64,000 nucleotides of DNA from Ahrensia kielensis DSM 5890. Lineage in GTDB: Bacteria > Pseudomonadota > Alphaproteobacteria > Rhizobiales > Rhizobiaceae. This document shows positions 37,945 to 48,564 of this stretch, piece by piece. The stretch is from positions 1 through 64,000 of the forward strand of contig NZ_KB894531.1 in assembly GCF_000374465.1 (NCBI RefSeq), read 5' to 3'. Below the pieces are notes generated by a model. That model was not told the origin of the DNA. It did not search any database and saw only the letters and a list, made by a program, of their open reading frames with translations. Positions within the stretch are counted from its first letter, which is position 1. Every line of letters begins with the position of its first letter. A program made the translations under genes and the position numbers.

Positions 37945-38988
37945 TTACATCGGAATTGGCCACTTCTGATAGGTATCAAAAATATCCTGCATAACCGCAT
38001 CAGATAAGGTCACATCCTTGGCGGCGATGTCACACTTCAGCTGCTCCATATTGGTTGCGCCAATGATTGTAGATGTCATGAAAGGACGGCTAATACAAAA
38101 TGCGATGGACATTTGCGCAGCGTTAAGCCCATGGCGCTGTGCAATATCAAGATAAGCCTGCAATGCAGGCATCGCGCGCGGTATATAGCGGCCACTTAAA
38201 TCTTCTTGAACTGTGCGGCGTGAGCCTTCTGGCAAAGCACCATTTTGATATTTTCCCGACAGCATGCTTGCTGCAAGCGGAGAAAAGCACATACAGCCCA
38301 CATCTTCGTGGGCAGACAGTTCTGCCATATCCAAATCATAGATGCGGTTCATCAAATTATATTCGTTTTGCACCGTCACGACACGTGGCAGATTTAGCTC
38401 TTCTGACAGGCGAATATATTGCGCCGTTCCCCAAGTGGATTCATTTGAAAGACCGACCTGCCTAATTTTTCCTTCATCAACAAGCTCGCCCAATGCGCCC
38501 AAGATCATGACAATATCATCTTTGCATTGCTGGCTATTTTCTTGGTCTGGTGAAAAGCTCCAGCTTTGGCGGAAGTGATATGATCCACGGTTCGGCCAAT
38601 GGACTTGATAAAGGTCGATATAATCAGTCTTCAAACGTAGAAGGCTCTGTTCGCAAGCTTTCTTAATTCCGTCATGAGAAAAACCCGCGCCATTGATCAA
38701 ATGTTCTTGGCCCGGGCCACCAACCTTGCTTGCCAAGATAATGTCGTCGCGCTTGCCGCGCTTTTTAAACCAATTACCAATAACGCGCTCTGTATCGCCA
38801 TGCGTCTCTGCACGAATTGGAACGACAGGATAAAGCTCGGCAGTATCGAAAAAATTGACACCTTCACTGACAGCGTAGTCCATTTGTTCATGGCCTTCAC
38901 TTTCAGTATTCTGCTCACCCCAAGTCATTGTCCCAAGACAGATTTCGCTCACTTTAATATCAGTGCGGCCTAGCTGATTGTATTTCAT
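37945..38988 (-). CDS. Aldo/keto reductase, Tas-like
   Basis: A 347-residue NADP-type aldo/keto reductase similar in layout to E. coli Tas. It has LGTMTWGEQNTE near residue 20, the catalytic tyrosine in TAELYPV near 55, lysine in ILASKVGG, and YQVHWPNRGS near 125. Physiological substrate is unclear. ATG at 38988 follows GAGGA; a start four codons upstream is less likely. It is divergent from the GST gene with 34 bp between starts, so the promoters must overlap. Confidence 0.9.
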   Translation of the reverse strand: MKYNQLGRTDIKVSEICLGTMTWGEQNTESEGHEQMDYAVSEGVNFFDTAELYPVVPIRAETHGDTERVIGNWFKKRGKRDDIILASKVGGPGQEHLINGAGFSHDGIKKACEQSLLRLKTDYIDLYQVHWPNRGSYHFRQSWSFSPDQENSQQCKDDIVMILGALGELVDEGKIRQVGLSNESTWGTAQYIRLSEELNLPRVVTVQNEYNLMNRIYDLDMAELSAHEDVGCMCFSPLAASMLSGKYQNGALPEGSRRTVQEDLSGRYIPRAMPALQAYLDIAQRHGLNAAQMSIAFCISRPFMTSTIIGATNMEQLKCDIAAKDVTLSDAVMQDIFDTYQKWPIPM

Positions 38989-39022
38989 CTTTATCCTCAT
39001 ATATCTTTATGCATCAGGAGAT

Positions 39023-39673
39023 ATGTCACGAATGAGCGAACCGCTACCCATTTTGTATTCTTTTCGCAGATGCCCTTACGCGATGCGCGCGCGCATGGGG
39101 ATTGTATCCTCCGGTATTCAAGTCGAATTGCGTGAAGTTTTGCTCAAAGACAAACCCGCTGAAATGCTTAGCGCTTCGCCTAAAGCAACCGTTCCCGTAC
39201 TCATTGCAACAGATGGTACAATTGTGGATGAAAGCCTTGATGTCATGCTTTGGGCGCTTGGCCAAAATGATCCCGAGCACTGGCTATCTGAAGAAGCTTT
39301 GAAACTTGTCGCGCATAATGACGGACCGTTTAAAGCTGCGCTTGATCGCTATAAATACCCAAATCGATACGCTGACGAAACAATTAACCGCAACGGACAG
39401 CGCGATATTTGTGCGGCAACTTTTGAAGATTATGAAAATCGACTCAAGCACCAGAATTTTCTCTTAGGCGACAAGTCTTCGCTTGCTGACAACGCGATTT
39501 TTCCATTCGTACGGCAATGTGCATATGTTGATCGCGCATGGTTTGATGCACAGCCTTGGAGCCATTTGCATCAATGGCTTGATCATTTTTTGAGTTCTGA
39601 TCGTTTTGACTACATTATGCGTAAGCATACGCCTTGGAAAACAGGCGATGAGCCTTTGATATTTGGCGGCTAA
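39023..39673 (+). CDS. Glutathione S-transferase-like protein
   Basis: A 216-residue GST-fold protein. The N-terminal thioredoxin-like domain has a CPYAMRAR segment, a glutaredoxin-like cysteine, followed by the cis-proline in KATVPVL and an all-helical C-terminal domain. AGGAG lies 5 bp before the ATG. It may act as a thiol transferase rather than a detoxifying GST because of the cysteine. It is 27 bp before the P450 gene and possibly co-transcribed. Confidence 0.87.
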   Translation: MSRMSEPLPILYSFRRCPYAMRARMGIVSSGIQVELREVLLKDKPAEMLSASPKATVPVLIATDGTIVDESLDVMLWALGQNDPEHWLSEEALKLVAHNDGPFKAALDRYKYPNRYADETINRNGQRDICAATFEDYENRLKHQNFLLGDKSSLADNAIFPFVRQCAYVDRAWFDAQPWSHLHQWLDHFLSSDRFDYIMRKHTPWKTGDEPLIFGG

Positions 39674-39700
39674 TCACCACATAGGTGCAAAGGATATGTC

Positions 39701-41089
39701 ATGGATATTAAAACAGCACCGTTTATTCCGCCGCACCCTTCCCCGCGCACTGAACCGCCAAGCCGCTTCGAAGTTATCCGCACCGTTATGCGTAACCCCT
39801 TAGAGCTTTGGGGTGAGGTTTCTTATCGCGAGCCGTATATCACGGCAAAATTTCTCAATGAGAAAACACTGATCATCAACCATCCTGAATTGATCAAACA
39901 TGTCTTGGTAGACAATGCTAAAAACTATCAGATGGCACGTATCAGGCAACTTATTCTGAAGCCAATATTGCGTGAAGGATTGCTAACTGCCGAAGGTGAC
40001 ACTTGGAAACGTTCACGTAAGGCAATGGCACCTGTTTTTACGCCCCGTCATATTCATGGCTTTGCCAATATGATGCGCGATCGCACACAAAGCTTTTTAG
40101 AACGCTACCGTAACAATCTGGGCATTCATGATATCAGTCATGATATGACAGAATTAACATTCGAGATATTGGCCTTAACATTATTCTCTGATGAGGTTGT
40201 TACCGAAGGCGTTGATTTTGCGAGCGATGTCGATGAGTTACTGTCGACGATGGGGGCTGTTGATCCCTTAGACCTTTTAAAAGCCCCTGAATGGTTACCG
40301 CGCTTTAGGCGTTTGCGTGGGCGAAAGGTTTTAGAAAAATTCCGCAATGTGGTGCGCAGCACCATGGATGCACGGCGAGAGAAAATTAAAAGTGCGCCGG
40401 ATAATGTTCAAAACGACTTTCTAACGCTGCTGTTAAATGCAGAAGGGCCTGATGGGCTGAGCGCTAATGAGATCGAAGATAATCTGATCACATTCATTGG
40501 TGCCGGACACGAAACAACCGCCCGTGCGCTTGGCTGGACGCTTTATTTGCTTTCTAAAGCACCAGAAGAACGCACAATCGTGGAAGATGAGATCAGAAGG
40601 GTTTTATCTGGTAATCCCGATCCCGTTGACTGGTTAGAACTAATGCCAAAAACTCGCGCCGTGTTTGAAGAGGCAATGCGCCTTTATCCGCCAGCGCCGT
40701 CGATCAACCGAGAAGCCGTCGAGCCTGAAACTTTTACGTTTAAATCTGGCGAGAGCGTTAAAATTGAAAAAGGCACGACCGCATTGGTGATGCCTTGGAC
40801 TCTTCATCGCAATCGATTGCTATGGGAAAACCCAAACGCATTCATTCCGTCACGTTTCTGGCCTGAAAACCGCGATAAAATCGACAAATATCAATATTTA
40901 CCGTTTGGGGCAGGACCGCGCATCTGCATCGGCGCAACATTCGCATTGCAAGAAGCTGTGATCGCTCTAGCGCTCTTGCTTAATGAGTTCTGGTTTGACG
41001 CAACACCATCACTGTCGCCTTGGCCTGTTCAAAAACTTACTGTTCAGCCGCAAAACGGTTTGCCAATGCAGGTTAGCCTGCGCTCATAA
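39701..41089 (+). CDS. Cytochrome P450
   Basis: A 462-residue soluble P450. The I-helix FIGAGHETTA lies near residue 265, ExxR in FEEAMRLYPPAP near 325, and the heme loop FGAGPRICIG near 405 with the cysteine ligand. Length and motifs resemble bacterial members similar to CYP4/CYP102 heme domains, often fatty-acid or terpene hydroxylases. No ferredoxin or ferredoxin reductase gene is near, so electrons must come from elsewhere. Confidence 0.94.
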   Translation: MDIKTAPFIPPHPSPRTEPPSRFEVIRTVMRNPLELWGEVSYREPYITAKFLNEKTLIINHPELIKHVLVDNAKNYQMARIRQLILKPILREGLLTAEGDTWKRSRKAMAPVFTPRHIHGFANMMRDRTQSFLERYRNNLGIHDISHDMTELTFEILALTLFSDEVVTEGVDFASDVDELLSTMGAVDPLDLLKAPEWLPRFRRLRGRKVLEKFRNVVRSTMDARREKIKSAPDNVQNDFLTLLLNAEGPDGLSANEIEDNLITFIGAGHETTARALGWTLYLLSKAPEERTIVEDEIRRVLSGNPDPVDWLELMPKTRAVFEEAMRLYPPAPSINREAVEPETFTFKSGESVKIEKGTTALVMPWTLHRNRLLWENPNAFIPSRFWPENRDKIDKYQYLPFGAGPRICIGATFALQEAVIALALLLNEFWFDATPSLSPWPVQKLTVQPQNGLPMQVSLRS

Positions 41090-41151
41090 GTCGGCTTTTC
41101 ATTTTTGACAAAGTAACTTAGACCTGAGCTGCAATTAGAGCCGGAATTTTC

Positions 41152-43152
41152 ATGTCATTTTCATTAGGCCTTGATACAGGCGGAACTTATACTGACGCAG
41201 TTGTTTTTGATAACACGCAGAACATTGTCACTGCTAAGGCAAAATCGCTCACAACGCGCCATAATTTAGCAATTGGCATTGCTGGTGCTGCGGCCCAAGT
41301 TTTAGAGCTCAGCGGCGTTACTGCCCGCGATATTTCTCTTGTATCCATATCAACCACACTTGCGACGAACGCGCTGGTTGAAGGTCAAGGTGGGCGCATT
41401 GCGCTCATTATGATCGGCTTTAGCGAAAAGGATATCGAACGGGCAGGATTGAAGAACGCTTTGCGCGACGATCCGATAATATTTTTGCCTGGCGGCCACG
41501 ACACATTCGGCAATTCAAAGACCCTTGATTTAAGCGCATTGGACGCTGTACTTGATGATCTTGCCGAGCAGGTTTCCGCCTTTGCCGTTGCTGGCTACTT
41601 TGCCGTGCGTAACCCAGAGCATGAAAATGCGGTGCGCGCGTTGATCCTTGACCGGACACAACGTCCTGTGACCTGCAGCCATGAATTATCGTCAAAACTT
41701 GATGGTCCCAAACGCGCTTTAACAACTCTCCTTAATGCGCGGCTCATTGATATGATCGCACGGTTGATCAACGCGACACAGAGCTTTTTGGATGAACACG
41801 CCATTGAAGCGCCACTGATGGTTGTGCGCGGTGATGGCTCTTTGATCTCCTCTGAATTTGCACTGCACAGGCCAATCGAAACAATCTTGTCTGGCCCTGC
41901 AGCATCAATGGTCGGCGCGCATTTTCTAACAGGCGTCGATGATGCAATCATTGCTGATATTGGCGGCACGACGACGGACATTGCTATACTCGACCAAGGC
42001 CGCCCACGCATAGATGAGACCGGCGCAAGCGTTGGTGGTTATCACACAATGGTGGACGCGGTTGCCATGCGCACGCACGGGCTTGGCGGTGACAGCGAAG
42101 TAAAGCTCAATGACAAAAATCTTCATGCGACCATTCAACTAGGGCCGCGCAGGCTTGCTCCAATTTCACTGGTCGCCGCCTCCTATCCAGACATTATTAT
42201 ATCCGCGCTCAAGCGCCAGCTTAATCAGCAAATCCCGACCAGGCTTGATGGACGCTTTGCATTTCTGACGGGCATGCCAGAAAATATGGCAGCAGGACTT
42301 TCAAAGACTCAGGCAGCCCTTTTGGCGCGTATTACAACCACGCCGCAACCGCTTGATAGACTATTAAGAGGAACAGCAGAAGTCGTCACATTGGACGGGC
42401 TTGCATCACGCGGGCTTGTCTTAATCGCTGGCTTTACACCATCTGATGCCAATCATGTTTGCGGCGCGTTTAATCATTGGAACGGCGAAGCTGCTGCTCT
42501 TGCTGCCGAACTTTTTGCTAAAAAGCGCGATGGCAACGGTAAACCGATATGCGACACCCCAGAGGCACTCTGCGAACTCGTCATTAACCGGCTAACTCGG
42601 CTGTCCGCAGAGCATATTTTGGAAAGCGTTTTTTATGAGGACGGGCTAGACGGCGCTTTGGCGATAAAATCACCGCTCATTGAACGTGCCCTTGACCGAA
42701 CAGCGGGCATCGCGCGCATGGCGCTGTTTCTTGATAGACCACTTATCGGGCTTGGAGCAGGTGCGGCGGCTTATTATCCGGTAGCGGCTGATACACTTGG
42801 ACTTCAATGTATCGTGCCCGACGATGCGGATGTAGCAAATGCCATCGGCGCTGTCGTGGGACAAGTTCGGGTGCAGGTAAGCGCTGAAGTTGTTCAGAAC
42901 GAAAATATGCAATTTGCAGTCACAGGTTCCGAGCTAGAGCTCACAGTAAACCTGTTTGCAAAAGAAGAAGAAGCTTTGGCGGTCGCAAAATCTGCCTGCG
43001 AACGTGCAGCCCATGATAAGGCTCAACGCGCTGGGGCGCATAATGTTGTTGTTGTCGTCAATGATGGTGTTAGTGCAACGGATCTGGACGGAAAGCGTCA
43101 GTTCATATCTGCAACAATTGTTGCAACAGCCAGCGGTAGACCTGCCGCTTAA
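41152..43152 (+). CDS. Hydantoinase/oxoprolinase-family protein (HyuA-like)
   Basis: A 666-residue ATP-dependent cyclic-amide hydrolase, subunit A type. The actin-like ATPase signature GLDTGGTYTDAV is at the start, and DIGGTTTDIAIL lies near residue 268. Usually HyuA works with HyuB, but no hyuB lies here, so this may be a stand-alone member such as those of oxoproline or acetone metabolism. The middle is normal; no frameshift is seen. Confidence 0.9.
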   Translation: MSFSLGLDTGGTYTDAVVFDNTQNIVTAKAKSLTTRHNLAIGIAGAAAQVLELSGVTARDISLVSISTTLATNALVEGQGGRIALIMIGFSEKDIERAGLKNALRDDPIIFLPGGHDTFGNSKTLDLSALDAVLDDLAEQVSAFAVAGYFAVRNPEHENAVRALILDRTQRPVTCSHELSSKLDGPKRALTTLLNARLIDMIARLINATQSFLDEHAIEAPLMVVRGDGSLISSEFALHRPIETILSGPAASMVGAHFLTGVDDAIIADIGGTTTDIAILDQGRPRIDETGASVGGYHTMVDAVAMRTHGLGGDSEVKLNDKNLHATIQLGPRRLAPISLVAASYPDIIISALKRQLNQQIPTRLDGRFAFLTGMPENMAAGLSKTQAALLARITTTPQPLDRLLRGTAEVVTLDGLASRGLVLIAGFTPSDANHVCGAFNHWNGEAAALAAELFAKKRDGNGKPICDTPEALCELVINRLTRLSAEHILESVFYEDGLDGALAIKSPLIERALDRTAGIARMALFLDRPLIGLGAGAAAYYPVAADTLGLQCIVPDDADVANAIGAVVGQVRVQVSAEVVQNENMQFAVTGSELELTVNLFAKEEEALAVAKSACERAAHDKAQRAGAHNVVVVVNDGVSATDLDGKRQFISATIVATASGRPAA

Positions 43153-43268
43153 ATGCATTATTGCCTATTTAGATAAGATCTTTAGCATTCTTGCGCGATT
43201 GACGCATAATCAGCGCTCCCCTACTTAACAGGTAACACGCGCGAAAACGTTTTATACGGGAGAATATT

Positions 43269-45422
43269 ATGACTGCACTGATCGATAAATTCGGCCTTAA
43301 AGTATCGCCTACCCTTCATGATTTTCTCGAGAATGAGGCGCTTTCAGGCACAGGTGTCGGCTCTGATCAATTTTGGCAATCTTTTTCCGATATTGTTCAT
43401 GATCTTGGACCTAAAAACCGCGCATTGCTGGCAAAACGCGAAGAGCTGCAAACAAAGCTTGATAATTGGTACAAGCAGAACGGTGCGCCTTCTGACATGG
43501 AAGCCTATAAAGGCTTTTTGAGCGAAATTGGCTATCTTGTGCCTGAAGGCGAAAAGTTTTCAGTTGATACGCGCAATGTCGATCCAGAAATCGCAAAAGT
43601 CGCTGGGCCGCAACTCGTTGTACCGATTATGAATGCGCGTTTTGCGCTTAACGCGGCCAATGCACGTTGGGGCTCACTCTATGATGCACTTTATGGCACG
43701 GACGCAATTGGCGATCTACCTGAAGGCAAAGGCTATGATGAAGCCCGCGGCGCACGCGTCATTAAATGGGCCAAGGACTTTCTCGACAGTTCTGTGCCTT
43801 TAAAAGGCGAACAATGGGCCAATGTTACTGGCTTTAAGATTGAAGATGGCGCTTTGCTGATCACGAGCAGCAAAGGCGATACCGGCCTTGAAGACGCAGC
43901 CCAATTTACTGGCTACAAAGGGGACGCAAACGCCCCGCGCGCATTGATGTTTGTCAAAAACGGCATGCATGTGGGCATTCATATCAATGCAGACCACCAG
44001 ATCGGTAAAACGGACCCTGCACATATCTCTGACGTATGGCTTGAATCTGCGCTGACCGCGATCATGGATTGTGAAGATTCTGTTGCCGCCGTTGATGCCG
44101 CAGATAAAACGCTGGTCTATCGCAACTGGCTTGGCCTGATGCGCGGCGATCTAAAAGAAAGTTTTGAAAAAGGCGGCAAAACCATCACGCGTGAGTTGCA
44201 TCCAGATTTAGATTTTACCGCCCCTGATGGGAACGAAACATCGCTCAAAGGCCGTTCATTGATGCTTATCCGCAATGTCGGACATTTGATGACCAACCCA
44301 GCGATCCATGACTGTGATGGCAATGAAGTACCTGAAGGCATCATGGACGCAATGTTTACGGCGCTGATTGCACTCTATGATGTTGGCGAAAATGGGCGCC
44401 GTGCCAATTCGGCAGAAGGCTCAATGTATGTCGTGAAACCGAAAATGCATGGCCCCGAAGAAGTTGCCTTTGCGGTTGAAATATTTGATCGCGTCGAAGC
44501 GGCAATTGGCATGAAACCAAACACGATCAAAATGGGTATTATGGATGAGGAGCGCCGTACAACGGTGAACCTGAAAGAATGTATCCGTGCCGCCAAGCAC
44601 CGTGTTGTCTTTATCAACACCGGCTTCCTTGATCGTACTGGCGATGAAATGCACACATCCATGGAAGCTGGTCCAATGATGCGCAAAGGCGACATGAAGC
44701 AAGCGACATGGATCAGCGCTTATGAAGACTGGAATGTTGATATCGGCCTTGAATGCGGCCTTGCTGGCCATGCACAAATTGGCAAAGGCATGTGGGCAAT
44801 GCCCGATTTGATGCATGCTATGCTTGAGCAAAAGATCGGCCACCCTAAAGCCGGCGCAAACTGCGCATGGGTGCCTTCACCAACAGCAGCAACGCTTCAC
44901 GCAACACATTATCATGAGGTTGATGTTCATGATGTGCAGGCAACCCTTGCTCAGCGCGGGCGGGCGAAGCTTGATGACCTTCTATCTATTCCGGTTGTCA
45001 CGCGGCCAAACTGGACGCCGGAAGACATTCAGCACGAACTGGATAACAATGCGCAGGGTATTCTTGGCTATGTTGTGCGCTGGGTCGATCAGGGTGTTGG
45101 CTGTTCAAAGGTTCCAGACATCAATGATGTTGGCTTGATGGAAGATCGCGCGACGTGCCGTATCTCGTCACAGCACATGGCCAATTGGTTGCATCACAAT
45201 GTTGCAACGAAAGAGCAAATCGTTGCGACCATGAAGAAAATGGCCAAAGTCGTTGATAAACAAAATGCTGACGATCCTGCCTATAGCCCAATGGCGGATG
45301 ATTTTGATGGATCTATTGCTTTCCAAGCAGCGTTAGAACTTGTGCTTGATGGCAGCGCGCAGCCTTCTGGATATACAGAGCCTGTGCTTCACCGCCGCCG
45401 CCTTGAGCTCAAAGCAAGCTAA
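43269..45422 (+). CDS. glcB: Malate synthase G
   Basis: A 717-residue cytosolic malate synthase, isoform G, which condenses glyoxylate with acetyl-CoA. It shows the catalytic regions [17 protein letters not shown] near 260 and [13 protein letters not shown] near 330, a CoA-site [11 protein letters not shown] segment near 420 and a normal C-terminus. Length is normal (723 in E. coli). GGGAGAA precedes the ATG. No isocitrate lyase is in the window. Confidence 0.97.
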   Translation: MTALIDKFGLKVSPTLHDFLENEALSGTGVGSDQFWQSFSDIVHDLGPKNRALLAKREELQTKLDNWYKQNGAPSDMEAYKGFLSEIGYLVPEGEKFSVDTRNVDPEIAKVAGPQLVVPIMNARFALNAANARWGSLYDALYGTDAIGDLPEGKGYDEARGARVIKWAKDFLDSSVPLKGEQWANVTGFKIEDGALLITSSKGDTGLEDAAQFTGYKGDANAPRALMFVKNGMHVGIHINADHQIGKTDPAHISDVWLESALTAIMDCEDSVAAVDAADKTLVYRNWLGLMRGDLKESFEKGGKTITRELHPDLDFTAPDGNETSLKGRSLMLIRNVGHLMTNPAIHDCDGNEVPEGIMDAMFTALIALYDVGENGRRANSAEGSMYVVKPKMHGPEEVAFAVEIFDRVEAAIGMKPNTIKMGIMDEERRTTVNLKECIRAAKHRVVFINTGFLDRTGDEMHTSMEAGPMMRKGDMKQATWISAYEDWNVDIGLECGLAGHAQIGKGMWAMPDLMHAMLEQKIGHPKAGANCAWVPSPTAATLHATHYHEVDVHDVQATLAQRGRAKLDDLLSIPVVTRPNWTPEDIQHELDNNAQGILGYVVRWVDQGVGCSKVPDINDVGLMEDRATCRISSQHMANWLHHNVATKEQIVATMKKMAKVVDKQNADDPAYSPMADDFDGSIAFQAALELVLDGSAQPSGYTEPVLHRRRLELKAS

Positions 45423-45443
45423 AGCAATTTATTAGCAAACATT

Positions 45444-45477
45444 AAAAGCCGTCTTGAGAAATCTGGGCGGCTTTTTT
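45444..45477 (+). terminator. Intrinsic terminator after glcB
   Basis: A GC-rich stem (AAAGCCGTC with GGGCGGCTTT, one G-T pair) about 20 bp after the stop, followed by seven T. Position and shape fit a rho-independent terminator. Confidence 0.82.
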
Positions 45478-45485
45478 CATGGCGT

Positions 45486-46253
45486 TTACTGTCTTAGCTT
45501 GTCGATACCGATGCCAACCGCATCAAACCCACCATCGACCGCCAACACGTGACCTGTAATGTAGCTTGCTTCTGATGAGGTCAGAAACCAGATCGCATTG
45601 GCAAGCTCACGTTCTTCTGCGTGCCTTGGAATTGGCATCACATCATAATAGGCACGGCGAATATCGTCGCTATGGACCTTTTTGGCCATATCTGTTTCCA
45701 CAGGTCCAGGCGCAACGGCATTAACACGTATATTATGCTCACCAAGCTCAGCGGCATATTGCTTAGTCAAATGCGCAAGGGCAGCCTTGGATGTGCCATA
45801 GGCAACCCGCATCGTAGAAGCACGCAAGCCAGAGATAGACGTAATATTGACAATCGCGCCGCCGCCAGCCTCGATGAGGTGGGGCACAATGGCCTGCGTC
45901 ATTAAAAATGGTCCATCAAGATTAGTCGCCATGACTTGGCGCCAAAGTACATAGTCATGATCCATCGCAGGTGCAAAATCTGCGATGCCAGCATTGTTGA
46001 CCAATGCATCCAAGCGCCCAAACTTTGCCGCAGCCTCTTCAACCGCATTGGCCACCTGCTCAGGGTCTGAAACATCCGCAACGATATGATATATTCGATT
46101 TGAACTGAGCCAATGAGCCGCCGCTTGCAAAGTTTCAGCCATCCGATCAAGCATCACAACACGCCATCCCTCCTTTAAAAATCGCCTTGCGGCCTCAAGG
46201 CCAATGCCCCGTGCAGCGCCAGTAATCAGAACAACCTTCTCAACATCCGTCAT
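45486..46253 (-). CDS. Short-chain dehydrogenase of unknown substrate
   Basis: A 255-residue classical SDR with ITGAARGIG near residue 10, NNAG near 87, a catalytic serine in TSISGLRAS and YGTSKAA as YxxxK. GAGGAAAC precedes the ATG. It is divergent from the Gfo/Idh gene and might belong with the sugar genes there. Substrate cannot be assigned. Confidence 0.88.
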   Translation of the reverse strand: MTDVEKVVLITGAARGIGLEAARRFLKEGWRVVMLDRMAETLQAAAHWLSSNRIYHIVADVSDPEQVANAVEEAAAKFGRLDALVNNAGIADFAPAMDHDYVLWRQVMATNLDGPFLMTQAIVPHLIEAGGGAIVNITSISGLRASTMRVAYGTSKAALAHLTKQYAAELGEHNIRVNAVAPGPVETDMAKKVHSDDIRRAYYDVMPIPRHAEERELANAIWFLTSSEASYITGHVLAVDGGFDAVGIGIDKLRQ

Positions 46254-46395
46254 ATTTGTTTCCTCATTTTAGGCCGCCAAAGACAAAATTCATTCACTAT
46301 TGAACTATATTTAAATTGCGCGTATTTTCGCAACGTACTAGGCGTATTTACAGATGTGAAGCTGGCACACGGCTCTCTTATAGGAAAGAAACATT

Positions 46396-47505
46396 ATGAC
46401 TTTGCGTTACGCGATCATTGGGGCGGGCATGATGGGCCGTGAACATATGCGCAATATTGCTCTTATGCCGGATGCTTGTGTTAGCGCTATTGTTGAACCT
46501 GATGATGAAATGGCAGCCCTTACCATGCAAATGGCTGTTGAGACTGGCATGCAAGCCCCTAAACGCTACACAGAGATTAGTGATCTACTAAGCTCAAATA
46601 TTGCTGATGCGGTCGTTGTCGTTAGCCCAAATGACACACATTTCGACATGATGCAGAAGTTACTCCTAACCGACCTGCCCGTTCTCTTGGAAAAACCTAG
46701 CGCTACCAGCGTTGATCAAGCATGGAGCCTAGTAGATAGCGCTGAAAAACGTGCCGCTCCGGTTTGGGTTGCTATGGAATATCGTTATATGCCGCCCGTA
46801 GCGCGCATCATTGATGAAGTGCGTAACGGCACTATTGGCAACACCAAGATGATCTCGATCGTGGAACATCGGTTCCCATTTTTGAATAAGATTGGCTCAT
46901 GGAATAGGTTTAATGCACGTACCGGCGGCACGATGGTTGAAAAATGCTGCCACTTTTTTGATCTTATGCGTCTTGTCACAGGTTCGGAAGCCATCCGCAT
47001 CTTTGGCTCGGGCGCACAGGATGTCAATTTCTTTGACGAGCGTTATGACGGCAAACAGCCCGACATTTTAGACAATGCTTTTGTCATTGTGGATTTTGAA
47101 AACGGCATGCGCGCATCACTTGATTTATGCATGTTTGCAGAAGGATCATACTGGCAGGAACAGGTTTCTATTGTTGGGGATACTGGGAAAGTTCAGGCTT
47201 TCGTGCCTGGCCCATCGCGCTTTTGGCCGGGCGGCGTTGAACGCGCATCAGAAGTCATCATTTCGCCGCGTGCAGAACGTGCGCCAACACGATCTGAAGT
47301 CCATGTGGACGAGAATCTTCTTGCCGCTGGCGACCATCACGGAAGCACTTATTTTCAGCACTTAAAGTTCTACGAATTGTGCATAGCGCAAACAGGTGTA
47401 CCCGAAGTAACACTGCGCGACGGGGCTCATGCTGTTACGCTTGGTGCAGCCGCCGAGCAGTCAATTCGTACGGGTGCCGTTGTGCAATTAGAAAATAGAA
47501 GCTAA
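46396..47505 (+). CDS. Gfo/Idh/MocA-family oxidoreductase
   Basis: A 369-residue NAD(P)-dependent sugar oxidoreductase. The Rossmann motif is IIGAGMMG near residue 6, and the family EKPSA lies near 100 with the catalytic lysine. It is followed after 36 bp by the PfkB kinase gene, so the pair probably converts and phosphorylates a sugar or polyol. AGGAAAG precedes the ATG. Confidence 0.92.
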   Translation: MTLRYAIIGAGMMGREHMRNIALMPDACVSAIVEPDDEMAALTMQMAVETGMQAPKRYTEISDLLSSNIADAVVVVSPNDTHFDMMQKLLLTDLPVLLEKPSATSVDQAWSLVDSAEKRAAPVWVAMEYRYMPPVARIIDEVRNGTIGNTKMISIVEHRFPFLNKIGSWNRFNARTGGTMVEKCCHFFDLMRLVTGSEAIRIFGSGAQDVNFFDERYDGKQPDILDNAFVIVDFENGMRASLDLCMFAEGSYWQEQVSIVGDTGKVQAFVPGPSRFWPGGVERASEVIISPRAERAPTRSEVHVDENLLAAGDHHGSTYFQHLKFYELCIAQTGVPEVTLRDGAHAVTLGAAAEQSIRTGAVVQLENRS

Positions 47506-47541
47506 AAGACCTAAATCGATTTAATTATTTGGGAAAAGCGG

Positions 47542-48486
47542 ATGTTTATCACCTGCGGCGAAGCACTCTTTGATATTTTTGCACAGCCTTCAGCAAGCAG
47601 CACGCCACATGGGATCGGTTTTGATGGCATTGTTGGCGGCTCACCGCTCAATGTTGCCCTTGGTTTGTCGCGTATGGGCAACCGCGCAAGTCTTTTTACG
47701 CGCTTATCGAATGATATGTTTGGCCGTAATATCCGTGCGTTCATGCAGGATATGAACGTACATGATGATTACTGTGTGGCAACAGATCAGCAAACCACTT
47801 TGGCAATGATTCTTACCAAACCTGATGGGCAGCCTGATTACTCGCTCTACACTAAGGGCACGGCTGACTGCTCTATGGAAATGTCTGATATTCCCGCTGA
47901 ACTCGATGAGCGTGACCAAGTTATCCATTTTGGTTCCTTCGCCACGGCGCTTCCAGAAAGCGGCGGCGTATTGCGAGAATTTGCCAAGCAGCAAGCCGGT
48001 AAAAGATTTATCACTTTTGATCCAAATGCGCGGCCAATAGTAATCCCAGAGCGTGATATTTGGCACGCCACGGTGGATGAAATGCTGCCCGTTTCCAACT
48101 TTGTTAAAGCAAGCGATGAAGACCTAGAGTTTCTTTATCCTGGACAATCCATTGAAGCATTTCTTGACCGCTGCATGGCAGAGGGTGTTGATGTTGCTTG
48201 TGTGACGCGCGGTCCTGATGGTGCGATTGCCAAATCCGCCAATGGCCAAAGCGTTGATATTCCCGGCCGAAGCGTTGATGTCATCGACACAGTTGGCGCT
48301 GGCGATACGTTTCAAGCAGCCAGTTTGCATTTTTTAGGCCAAGCGCAGCTAACGCGCAAAGGTGAAGCTCAAAAAGTGGACCTTGAGGCGCTGGTAAAAT
48401 TTGCTATTGATGCAGCAGCACTTACTTGCACAAGACGCGGCGCAGATTTACCAACGCTTGCGCAGATTGAGGCTTTTGCACGTTAG
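47542..48486 (+). CDS. PfkB-family carbohydrate kinase (fructokinase-like)
   Basis: A 314-residue ribokinase-fold sugar kinase. GGSPLNVALGLSRMG is the first PfkB signature, and the second, DTVGAGDTFQAA near residue 252, has the catalytic aspartate. It transfers phosphate from ATP to a ketose or related sugar; fructose is the common substrate in this subgroup but is not proven. Confidence 0.92.
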   Translation: MFITCGEALFDIFAQPSASSTPHGIGFDGIVGGSPLNVALGLSRMGNRASLFTRLSNDMFGRNIRAFMQDMNVHDDYCVATDQQTTLAMILTKPDGQPDYSLYTKGTADCSMEMSDIPAELDERDQVIHFGSFATALPESGGVLREFAKQQAGKRFITFDPNARPIVIPERDIWHATVDEMLPVSNFVKASDEDLEFLYPGQSIEAFLDRCMAEGVDVACVTRGPDGAIAKSANGQSVDIPGRSVDVIDTVGAGDTFQAASLHFLGQAQLTRKGEAQKVDLEALVKFAIDAAALTCTRRGADLPTLAQIEAFAR

Positions 48487-48564
48487 ACAATACTGTATGA
48501 CGTTGCACAGCCTCTAAAGGTTTCCTATCAATAGGCTTCCAGTTTCGGCATACAGGATCAACGC